Shown piece after piece: positions 1 to 6,772 of a stretch of DNA of 16,451 nucleotides. Below the pieces are notes generated by a model that was given only the letters and a program-made list of their open reading frames with translations, was not told the DNA's origin and ran no database searches. Numbering within the stretch: the first letter of the stretch is position 1; every line of letters starts with the position of its first letter. The position numbers were made by a program, and so were the translations under genes. The stretch covers positions 1 through 16,451 of the forward strand of contig CANPVI010000013.1 of NCBI GenBank assembly GCA_947581665.1, read 5' to 3'. This DNA is from an uncultured Atopobiaceae bacterium (GTDB taxonomy: Bacteria; Actinomycetota; Coriobacteriia; Coriobacteriales; Atopobiaceae).

Positions 1-494
1 TTGGGCACGTTCACGCCCTTGCGCTCGCCGAGCACGCCGCCGTTGGTGACCACGCAGTAGATGTCCGGACCGTCCACGTGGTCCACGGTGAGGCCGATGA
101 GGCCGTCGTCGATGAGGATCACGTGGCCGCGATCCACCTCTTCGGGCAGGCCCTTGTAGGTGATGGCGAAGCGATCGTGGTTGCCCAAGACGTCATCGGT
201 GGTGATCACCACGTGGTCGCCGGTGGCGAAGGGCACGGGCTCGCCGTTCTCGAGGAGGCCCGTGCGAATCTCCGGGCCCTTGGTGTCGAGGAGGATGGCC
301 ACGTGCGCGTCAAGCTCGTCGGAGATGCGGCGCACGCGCTCGATGCCCGCCTTGTGGTAGGCGTGGCTGCCGTGGCTGAAGTTGAAGCGCGCGACGTTCA
401 TGCCGGCCTTCATGAGCTCGCGGAGGACGTCCTCATCCTCCGTGGCGGGGCCCATGGTGCAGACGATCTTGGTGCGCTTTGAATCGAGGATCAT
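1..494 (-). CDS. pyk: Pyruvate kinase, N-terminal part (cut by window edge)
   Basis: This is the first 164 codons of pyruvate kinase, which transfers phosphate from phosphoenolpyruvate to ADP in the last ATP-yielding step of glycolysis in the cytosol. Reading the minus strand from the ATG at 494, the protein begins MILDSKRTKIVCTMGPAT, the family's TKI-CT-GP start. It continues with GMNVARFNFSHG (substrate- and ATP-binding Arg and Asn-Phe-Ser-His) and LLDTKGPEIRTG, all hallmark pyruvate kinase motifs of the first half of the TIM barrel and the entry to the B domain. The frame stays open to position 1, so the C-terminal two thirds lie outside the window. A GGAGG element (507-511 on the complement) sits 11 nt before the start, rather far. 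It lies 46 nt downstream of the lactate dehydrogenase gene on the same strand with no terminator between, so the two are probably cotranscribed. Confidence 0.95.
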   Translation of the reverse strand, partial: MILDSKRTKIVCTMGPATEDEDVLRELMKAGMNVARFNFSHGSHAYHKAGIERVRRISDELDAHVAILLDTKGPEIRTGLLENGEPVPFATGDHVVITTDDVLGNHDRFAITYKGLPEEVDRGHVILIDDGLIGLTVDHVDGPDIYCVVTNGGVLGERKGVNVP

Positions 495-540
495 GGGTGG
501 GTTGTGCCTCCGAATTCTCGAGATGGACAGGTAAGGCGCG

Positions 541-1533
541 CTAGCAGACGACGTTGGACTTCGGAAGCTCTCCGCCGGTCGAGAAGGCCTGGGCGTTGGA
601 GAGGGTGGTCTTCGCGATGGCCGCGAGCGCCTCCTTGGTGAAGAAGGCCTGGTGGGAGGTCACGACGCAGTTCGGGAAGGCGCAGAGCGTCGAGGTGACG
701 GATTCCATGATCGCCGAGGAGCGGTTGCGGAAGACGTTGGCGCCCTCCTCCTCATAGACGTCGATGCCGCAGGCGCCGATCTTCTGGGAGCGGATGCCGT
801 CGATGAGCGCCTCGGTGTCCACGAGGCCGCCACGTGCGGTGTTCACGAAGATGACGCCCTTCTTCATCTTGTCGATGGCCTTGGCGTCGATCATGTGGTA
901 GTTCGAATCGAAGAGCGGGCAGTGGAGCGAGATGAGGTCGGAGCGCTCGAGGAGCTCGTCGAGCTCGACGTAGGTGACGAAGTCCTTGAGATCGGGGTTC
1001 TGGTAGACGTCGTAGCCGAGGACCTCCATGCCGAAGCCGCGGACGATCTTGCACATGGCGGCGCCGATCTTGCCCGTGCCCACGATGCCGGCGGTCTTGC
1101 CGAAGAGCGTGTGGCCGAGCAGGCCGGAGAGTTCGAAGTCGTTCTCGCGAACGCGGTTGAAGCCCTTCACGATGTGGCGGTCGGAGGCGAGCGCGAGGCC
1201 CATGGCGTGCTCGGCGATGGCCTCGGGCGAGTAGCCCGGCACGCGCATGACGGTGATGCCGAGGTCCTTGGCCACGTTCACGTTCACCGCGTCGAAGCCG
1301 GCGCAGCGCATGAGCACGAGGTTCACGCCGAAGCCGGCGAGGATCTCGAGCGCGAAGGCGTTGATCTTGGAGTTCACGAAGCCGCAGACCGCGTCATAGC
1401 CGTTGGCGAGGGTGGCGGTCATGGGGTCGATGTCGGCCTCCACGAAGTCGATCGAGATGTCGGGGAAGTCCTTGAGCTGCTCCTCGAACGAATCCTTGTC
1501 GTAGTCGCGGGTGTCGTAGAAGAGGATCTTCAT
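541..1533 (-). CDS. ldhA: D-lactate dehydrogenase (D-2-hydroxyacid dehydrogenase family)
   Basis: This cytosolic NAD-dependent enzyme reduces pyruvate to D-lactate and regenerates NAD+ in fermentation. The 330-residue length matches the family. The Rossmann motif G-x-G-x-x-G is at residues 152-157 (GTGKIG), with acidic D175 at the end of the second strand, which favours NAD over NADP. The catalytic triad is visible: R234 in NTARGG, E263 in the DVYEEE stretch and H294 in TSHQAFFT. The LHCPLFDSNYHMI stretch (about 203-215) is typical of D-LDH and LdhA. The open frame extends far upstream to 2358, but only the ATG at 1533 starts a protein with the conserved MKILFYDTRDYD N-terminus, and it is preceded by AAGGAG with 6 nt spacing. 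A related 2-hydroxyacid dehydrogenase, such as hydroxyisocaproate dehydrogenase, cannot be excluded. The pyruvate kinase neighbour supports the lactate role. Confidence 0.93.
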   Translation of the reverse strand: MKILFYDTRDYDKDSFEEQLKDFPDISIDFVEADIDPMTATLANGYDAVCGFVNSKINAFALEILAGFGVNLVLMRCAGFDAVNVNVAKDLGITVMRVPGYSPEAIAEHAMGLALASDRHIVKGFNRVRENDFELSGLLGHTLFGKTAGIVGTGKIGAAMCKIVRGFGMEVLGYDVYQNPDLKDFVTYVELDELLERSDLISLHCPLFDSNYHMIDAKAIDKMKKGVIFVNTARGGLVDTEALIDGIRSQKIGACGIDVYEEEGANVFRNRSSAIMESVTSTLCAFPNCVVTSHQAFFTKEALAAIAKTTLSNAQAFSTGGELPKSNVVC

Positions 1534-1742
1534 GGGGTTCTCCTTCGTCTCGGGTCTCCTCGAACGCGGCCTGTTCCGCAGACATGCCTTGGCGTTGCCC
1601 ATTCTAGGTTCGAAGGGGCTCGCGCGTGCCATCCAATCGCCAAGGTCGTATCGTGTATCCGCAGAAGGGGAACGAATAAGAAGGCTTGCAACATCGCCTT
1701 CAAATGGCAACGCATGACGGGGCATGGTCCCGCGCATTGGGC

Positions 1743-1747
1743 GGAGG
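1743..1747 (+). promoter_or_regulatory. Ribosome binding site deciding the GTG start of the Ca2+-ATPase
   Basis: GGAGG lies 6 nt before the GTG at 1754, ideal spacing. The in-frame ATG at 1724 has no comparable Shine-Dalgarno sequence, so the GTG start is preferred. Confidence 0.7.
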
Positions 1748-1753
1748 ATCGAC

Positions 1754-4459
1754 GTGAAGGAACACTTGAAGGCCACGGCCGACGTAATCGCCGAGCTCAA
1801 GACCGATGAGGAGAGAGGGCTCCAAGCGAGTGAGGCTGAGGCGCGCCTCGCGCAGTACGGCCCCAACAAGCTCGACGAGGCGAAGAAGGACCCGCTCTGG
1901 AAGCGCTTCATGGCCCAGCTCGCCGACCCGATGATCATCCTCCTCATCGTCGCGGCCATCATCAGCGCCATCGCGGGCGCCGTCCAAGGCGAATCCGACA
2001 TCGCCGACGTGGTGATCATCCTCTTCGTGGTCGTAGTGAACGCCGTGCTCGGCGTCGTACAGGAATCCAAGGCCGAGGAGGCCCTCGAAGCGCTCCAGGA
2101 GATGGCCGCCGCCACCTCGAAGGTCATTCGCGACGGACGCCAGATCGACCTCAAGAGCCAGGAGCTCGTGCCGGGCGATGTGATCGTCCTCGAGGCGGGC
2201 GACGCGGTGCCCGCCGACGCGCGCATCGTCGAGTGCGCCTCCATGAAGGTGGAGGAGTCCGCGCTCACCGGCGAGAGCGTGCCCGTCGACAAGTCCACTG
2301 ACGCGCTCGGCGTCCCCGAGGGCGCCGACGACGTGCCGCTCGGCGATCGCACGAACATGGTCTACATGGGCTCCACCGTGGTCTACGGGCGCGGGCGCGC
2401 CGTCGTGGCGAGCACCGGCATGGCCACCGAGATGGGCAAGATCGCCGAATCCATCTCCGAGGCCGAGGACGAGCGCACGCCGCTCCAGCTGCGCCTTGCC
2501 GAGCTCTCCCGCATCCTCACCATCGGCGTCATCGTGATCTGCCTCGTGATCTTCGGCGTGAGCTTCATCCGCCACGGCGCCGAGTTCTTCAACGACCCGA
2601 CGCTCGTGATCGACACCTTCATGGTGGCCGTGTCACTCGCCGTCGCCGCCATCCCCGAGGGCCTCGTCGCCGTCGTGACGATCGTGCTCTCGCTCGGCGT
2701 GACGAAGATGAGCCATCAGGCGGCCATCGTCCGCAAGCTCACCGCCGTGGAGACCCTCGGCTGCACGCAGGTGATCTGCTCCGACAAGACCGGCACGCTC
2801 ACGCAGAACCGCATGACCGTCGTGCGCCACGCCACTGAGGAGCTCCGCGAGCTCGTGTGCGCGATGGCGCTCGCCTCCGATGCCGCGTGGGATCCGGTGG
2901 ATAACGTCGCGAAGGGCGAGCCCACCGAGGCCGCGCTCGTGGCCGACGCCGCCAAGGAGGGTGAGTTCAAGACCGACCTCGAGTACAACTTCCCGCGCGT
3001 GGGGGAGGCGCCCTTCGATTCCGGGCGCAAGATGATGAGCGTCGTGGTTAAGACCCCGCACGGCTCGTTCGTGCAGTACACGAAGGGCGCGCCCGACGAG
3101 GTCCTCAAGCGCTGCACGAAGGTGCTCCAGCAAAATGGCGTCCAGCCGCTCACGGACGAGGTGCGCGCGCACATCCTCGAGGAAAACAAGGGCATGGCCG
3201 ACGAGGCGCTCCGCGTGCTCGCCGCCGCCAAGCGCGATTGGGATGCGCGCCCCGAGCGTGAGGACGCCGACTACCTCGAGCAGGACCTCACGTTCATCGG
3301 GCTCTCCGGCATGATCGACCCCGTGCGTCCCGAGGTGGGGCCGGCGGTGGCCGAGGCCCATGGCGCGGGCATCCGCCCCGTGATGATCACGGGCGACCAC
3401 ATCGACACCGCCGTCGCCATCGCCAAGCAGCTCGACATCGTCACCGACCGCTCGCAGGCGCTCACCGGCGCCGAGCTCGACCACATCTCCGACGAGGAGC
3501 TCGACGCCACGATCGATCGCTACGGCGTCTACGCGCGCGTGCAGCCCGAGCACAAGGTGCGCATCGTCGAGGCCTGGAAGGCGCGCGGCAACGTCGTGGC
3601 CATGACGGGCGACGGCGTGAACGACGCCCCCTCCATCAAGCGCGCCGACATCGGCATCGGCATGGGCATCACCGGCACGGACGTCACGAAGAACGTGGCC
3701 GACATGGTGCTCGCCGACGACAACTTCGCCACGATCGTCTCGGCCATCGAAGAGGGCCGGCGCATCTACGACAACATCCGAAAGGCCATCCAGTTCCTGC
3801 TCTCCTCGAACATCGCCGAGGTCATCGCCGTGTTCGTGGCCACGATGATCGGGTTCACGATCCTCGAGCCGGTGCACCTGCTCTGGATCAACCTCATCAC
3901 GGACTGCTTCCCCGCGCTCGCGCTGGGCATGGAGAAGGCCGAGCCGAACATCATGCAGAGGAAGCCCAGGAGCGCCACGGACGGCATCTTCGCGGGTGGC
4001 ATGGCCTTCGACGTGATCTTCCAAGGCGTCATCATCGCGGCATTCACGCTCGCGAGCTACTTCATCGGCGAGTACTTCCAGCTCTCCGCGGCGGGCGAGC
4101 CGTTCTCCTTCGACGCGGTGCTCGGCTCCTCCGTGCACGGCAACGAGGGCGTGACGATGGCGTTCCTCACGCTCTCGATGGTGGAGATGTTCCACTCCTT
4201 CAACATGCGCTCGAGGCGCCAGTCGATCCTCAAGCTCGGCTCGCACAACTGGTGGCTCTGGGGATCCTTCGCGCTCTCGCTCGTGCTCACCACGACCGTG
4301 GTGGAGGTGCCGTTCCTCGTGGAGCTCTTCGACTTCACCGAGCTCCCGGCCCACGCCTACTTCATCGCCATGGGGATCGCCTTCCTGATCATCCCGATCA
4401 TGGAGGTCTACAAGGCGTGCTGGCGCGCGCATGATCGCCGCGCGGGCATCGTGGCCTAG
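1754..4459 (+). CDS. P-type Ca2+-transporting ATPase (P2A/SERCA-like)
   Basis: This is a membrane pump of about 901 residues that uses ATP through an aspartyl-phosphate intermediate to export a cation, most likely Ca2+, from the cytoplasm. All P-type landmarks are present: TGES in the actuator domain (172-175), PEGL in M4 (301-304), the phosphorylated D344 in DKTGTLT, KGAPDE in the nucleotide domain, and TGDGVNDAP (618-626). The Ca2+ ligands known from SERCA appear conserved: E302 (M4), N686 and E689 in SSNIAEV (M5), N713, T716 and D717 in NLITD (M6), and E811 in VEMFHS (M8). The N-terminal cation-ATPase domain and the full 10-helix layout fit the family length. The GTG at 1754 with GGAGG is preferred over the ATG at 1724, which would add 10 residues. 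rsgA follows 22 nt downstream. Metal specificity is inferred from these residues; a Mn2+ role is possible. Confidence 0.93.
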   Translation: MKEHLKATADVIAELKTDEERGLQASEAEARLAQYGPNKLDEAKKDPLWKRFMAQLADPMIILLIVAAIISAIAGAVQGESDIADVVIILFVVVVNAVLGVVQESKAEEALEALQEMAAATSKVIRDGRQIDLKSQELVPGDVIVLEAGDAVPADARIVECASMKVEESALTGESVPVDKSTDALGVPEGADDVPLGDRTNMVYMGSTVVYGRGRAVVASTGMATEMGKIAESISEAEDERTPLQLRLAELSRILTIGVIVICLVIFGVSFIRHGAEFFNDPTLVIDTFMVAVSLAVAAIPEGLVAVVTIVLSLGVTKMSHQAAIVRKLTAVETLGCTQVICSDKTGTLTQNRMTVVRHATEELRELVCAMALASDAAWDPVDNVAKGEPTEAALVADAAKEGEFKTDLEYNFPRVGEAPFDSGRKMMSVVVKTPHGSFVQYTKGAPDEVLKRCTKVLQQNGVQPLTDEVRAHILEENKGMADEALRVLAAAKRDWDARPEREDADYLEQDLTFIGLSGMIDPVRPEVGPAVAEAHGAGIRPVMITGDHIDTAVAIAKQLDIVTDRSQALTGAELDHISDEELDATIDRYGVYARVQPEHKVRIVEAWKARGNVVAMTGDGVNDAPSIKRADIGIGMGITGTDVTKNVADMVLADDNFATIVSAIEEGRRIYDNIRKAIQFLLSSNIAEVIAVFVATMIGFTILEPVHLLWINLITDCFPALALGMEKAEPNIMQRKPRSATDGIFAGGMAFDVIFQGVIIAAFTLASYFIGEYFQLSAAGEPFSFDAVLGSSVHGNEGVTMAFLTLSMVEMFHSFNMRSRRQSILKLGSHNWWLWGSFALSLVLTTTVVEVPFLVELFDFTELPAHAYFIAMGIAFLIIPIMEVYKACWRAHDRRAGIVA

Positions 4460-4481
4460 CTCGACGGGGCACTTTAGAGCG

Positions 4482-5720
4482 GTGGCGAAGCGCTCGCAGG
4501 GAAAGACCAGGGTACGCACCTCCTCGCTCGCACGGGGCGCGAAGGCGAGGCGGCAGAAGGGCGCTTCGGGCCAAAGCGCGGATGTCTCGGCGCTTCGCGG
4601 GCTCCCCGCGCTCGAGAGCCTCGCGCGCGTGCCGGCGTTCTCGGATCTCGTCCCCTCCGAGCACGAGCGCGTGGCATTCGATTCGTTCGTGGCGGCGTGC
4701 GATGGGGATCCCGAGCTCGAGCTCGGGTTCGTCTGCCGGCTCGATCGCAACTTCCCGGCGGTGCGGTGCGCTTCTGGGCTCTATCGCGCCGAGCATGCCG
4801 AACGCATCTACAAGGGCGATCTCGAGCGGCCCGCAGTGGGCGACTGGGTGGTGCTCAGGCGCCCCGAAACCCATGATGTCGCGCTCATTGAGGAGGTGCT
4901 CCCCCGCGAGCAGGCGCTCGTGCGCTGGCGCGGGAGCCAACGCGGCGACCTCCAGGTGCTCGCGGCGAACGTCGAGCTCGTGCTGATCGCCCAGCCACTC
5001 GGACGCGAGGCGCTCTCGCTCAATCGCATCGCCCGCTCGGCCGTGGTAGCGGCCGACAGCGGGGCGGAGTTCGCGGTTCTGCTCACCAAGGCCGATCGCG
5101 CGGCCACGCCGGAGGAGCTTGCGCGCGACGTGGTGAGCGTGCGGGCGCTTTTGGGCGAGCACGTACAGGTGGTCGCCCTCTGCGCGCTCGATGTGGCCGA
5201 GCGCGAGGGCGTGGACGTGGAGGCGCGCGCACGCGCCACGCGAGGTGCCGGCGGCGGATTCGGGCTTGCCTGCGTGCGTGAGCTCGTGGCGCCGGAAACG
5301 ACGGCGCTCATCCTCGGGGAATCGGGAGCGGGCAAATCGACCCTTTTGAATGCCCTCCTCGGGGAGGAGGCGCTCGAGACCTCGAGCGTGCGGCGCACAG
5401 ACGACGCGGGGCGCCACACGACGGTCGCGCGTCGCATGGTGAAGGTGCCCGACGCGGGCGTGGTCATCGACTGCCCGGGCCTCAGGAACCTCCCGCTCGT
5501 GGGGCACGAGCATGGGCTCGAGAAGGTGTTCAGCGAGGTGGCCGAGCGCGCGTGGGAGTGCCGCTTCCGCGATTGCACGCACCACGACGAGCCCGGCTGC
5601 GCGCTCGCCCATGCCCGGGAGGCGGGGGAGATCGATCCCCTTCGCGTCGACGCCTACATCGCGCTGGCCGACGAGATGCGCCGCCACGCGGACACGCTCG
5701 ATCCCGACGTCGCCCTCTAG
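4482..5720 (+). CDS. rsgA: Small-ribosomal-subunit biogenesis GTPase RsgA
   Basis: RsgA is a circularly permuted GTPase that binds the 30S subunit late in assembly and checks the decoding centre. The order of motifs shows the permutation: N-terminal OB-fold-like region, then G4 TKAD (202-205), then the P-loop GESGAGKST (279-287), then G3 as DCPG (330-333; the usual form is DTPG). A C-terminal zinc-binding motif follows, with C360, C365, H367 and C373. The start is uncertain. The GTG at 4482 gives about 412 residues and begins VAKRSQGK. An ATG at 4431 in the same frame would overlap the ATPase gene by 29 nt and add 17 residues. Neither has a strong Shine-Dalgarno sequence. The N-terminus is basic and somewhat longer than in most homologues. 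The gene is likely cotranscribed with the upstream ATPase. Confidence 0.93.
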   Translation: MAKRSQGKTRVRTSSLARGAKARRQKGASGQSADVSALRGLPALESLARVPAFSDLVPSEHERVAFDSFVAACDGDPELELGFVCRLDRNFPAVRCASGLYRAEHAERIYKGDLERPAVGDWVVLRRPETHDVALIEEVLPREQALVRWRGSQRGDLQVLAANVELVLIAQPLGREALSLNRIARSAVVAADSGAEFAVLLTKADRAATPEELARDVVSVRALLGEHVQVVALCALDVAEREGVDVEARARATRGAGGGFGLACVRELVAPETTALILGESGAGKSTLLNALLGEEALETSSVRRTDDAGRHTTVARRMVKVPDAGVVIDCPGLRNLPLVGHEHGLEKVFSEVAERAWECRFRDCTHHDEPGCALAHAREAGEIDPLRVDAYIALADEMRRHADTLDPDVAL

Positions 5721-5761
5721 CCGCACTCGCGCTCGACGCCCGATTTAAGGAGATCGTGTGG

Positions 5762-5787
5762 CGATGGCGCGGGTTCTCCATCGTTTC
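5762..5787 (+). terminator. Weak candidate terminator hairpin after rsgA
   Basis: CGATGG (5762-5767) and CCATCG (5778-5783) can pair around a 10-nt loop, and the stem is followed by a short TTT run. The 6-bp stem and short T-tract make this a weak candidate. It is the only hairpin seen between rsgA and the inverted repeat near 5841. Confidence 0.25.
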
Positions 5788-5840
5788 CACACAGGTTCTT
5801 TGAGGGTTTTCTACATGCCCTGAGCTCGCATTTTACCTGA

Positions 5841-5879
5841 TTTGTTGGACGTTTGTCAGATCTTGGCCAGTCCAACAAA
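5841..5879 (+). repeat. Perfect 10-bp inverted repeat (possible operator or hairpin)
   Basis: TTTGTTGGAC (5841-5850) is matched by its exact reverse complement GTCCAACAAA (5870-5879), with a 19-nt spacer. The arm centres are 29 bp apart, close to three helical turns. The element lies 80 nt before the first gene of the Tad operon. It could bind a dimeric or tetrameric regulator or form an RNA stem-loop. No T-tract directly follows the stem, so a simple terminator is unlikely. Confidence 0.6.
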
Positions 5880-5959
5880 GCGCTTTTCGGCGCAGGGGAG
5901 GCCGTGGCGCGAGGAGGCGCTCGCACACTTGGGCTCCACTCGTTTTCCGGGGGAGCCCA

Positions 5960-6772
5960 ATGTCCAAGCGTTTTCGCCTCATACTCTCCGCCGCCTTCGG
6001 CGTGCTCGCGCTCATGGCCTGCCTTGGCTATGGCGAGCAAGTGCGCGCGGAGGCCGAGACCGATCGCGCCGAGGCGCTCGAGCGCTATGGCGGCGAACTG
6101 GTGGGCATCGTGGTGGCCACGCACGATCTCGAGCCGGGCGAGAAGGTCGATTCGCTCACGTGCGAGGAGCGCGATTGGGTGGCGGAGCTCGTGCCCGACG
6201 GTGCGCTCACCTCGCTCGAGGAATCGCTCGGCCTCACGCTCACCTCCCCGGTGAGCGCGGGGACTCCCATCACGCAGACGGCCGTCCGCGAGGATTCGGC
6301 CACGCTCCCCATCCCCGAGGGCACGGTCGCCATGTCCGTCGCGCTGGGCGACAAGACCGGGGTGGGCCCTGACGTGGCGCTCGGCACCACGCTCGTGGGC
6401 TATCGCGTGCTCGACGGGGAGACGCGCACCGTCTCCACCGGTCTCACCGTGATCGGCACGAGCGAGGGTTCTGGCGCCTCCGGACCTTCCATCACCGTCG
6501 CCGTCCCTTTGGGCGACGTCGCGGCGTTCATCGCCGCGGCGACCGACGGCACGCTTCGCCTCGTCCAGCCCGCAGACGGGCTCTACGACCCCGACGCCCA
6601 GGGCTCGGGAGACGCTGCCGATGCGATCCCTTCCGATCCCGTGGCGCCTTCCGAGGTGCCTGCGGTGGAGGGCGATGCGGCGATCGGCGATGCCCTCGGG
6701 GAGGATCCGGGCGCCGAGATTCCCCTTTCCAGCGATGTTCCAATCGAAGCGATCCCCGAGGAGCAGCCATGA
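5960..6772 (+). CDS. cpaB: CpaB/RcpC-like SAF-domain Flp pilus assembly protein
   Basis: The 270-residue protein is anchored by one N-terminal membrane segment or uncleaved signal (about residues 5-22, LILSAAFGVLALMACLG). A SAF-type domain follows from about residue 46 (GIVVATHDLEPGEKVDS through PVSAGTPIT), then an RcpC-like part (about 115-205: IPEGTVAMSVALGDKTGVG, VTVIGT-type strands). The last 60 residues are acidic, alanine- and proline-rich and probably disordered. CpaB/RcpC proteins act outside the cytoplasmic membrane in Flp pilus assembly; in Gram-negatives they contact the secretin, which is not encoded here. The ATG at 5960 has a GGGGGAG purine run just upstream. It is the first gene of the operon, and its TGA overlaps the next ATG (ATGA), suggesting translational coupling. 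The SAF call rests on motif resemblance plus context. Confidence 0.85.
   Translation: MSKRFRLILSAAFGVLALMACLGYGEQVRAEAETDRAEALERYGGELVGIVVATHDLEPGEKVDSLTCEERDWVAELVPDGALTSLEESLGLTLTSPVSAGTPITQTAVREDSATLPIPEGTVAMSVALGDKTGVGPDVALGTTLVGYRVLDGETRTVSTGLTVIGTSEGSGASGPSITVAVPLGDVAAFIAAATDGTLRLVQPADGLYDPDAQGSGDAADAIPSDPVAPSEVPAVEGDAAIGDALGEDPGAEIPLSSDVPIEAIPEEQP

Larger units (their letters stand above)
5721..5959 (+). other. Intergenic region ahead of the Tad operon
   Basis: This gap of 239 nt between rsgA and the pilus operon is the only sizeable non-coding stretch in the plus-strand half. Its middle part (about 5785-5885) is clearly richer in A and T than the surroundings, as expected for a promoter region. 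It contains the weak hairpin at 5762-5787, a possible leader ORF at 5764-5823 and the perfect inverted repeat at 5841-5879. No convincing -35/-10 pair was found. TTGGAC at 5845-5850 resembles a -35 element but has no matching -10 at 16-18 nt. Confidence 0.6.

Noticed and set aside
1534..1753. Promoters in the divergent ldhA/ATPase gap
   Set aside because: TAGAAT on the minus strand (around 1607-1612) and TTGCAA at 1686-1691 on the plus strand resemble single promoter boxes, but neither has a correctly spaced partner, so no promoter is called.
652..1809. 385-codon plus-strand open frame opposite ldhA
   Set aside because: It is an antisense shadow with Val/Asp/Glu/His-rich composition and no motif, and the minus strand encodes a complete dehydrogenase.
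1534..2358. Upstream extension of the lactate dehydrogenase frame (605-codon open frame)
   Set aside because: It runs antisense through the Ca2+-ATPase gene, its composition is Ser/Arg/Met-rich with no family similarity, and the conserved D-LDH N-terminus with a good ribosome site begins at 1533.
2633..4750. 705-codon minus-strand open frame opposite the ATPase and rsgA
   Set aside because: Its His/Arg/Glu-rich, repeat-like translation is typical of an antisense shadow in high-GC DNA; the plus strand encodes clear P-type ATPase and RsgA motifs.
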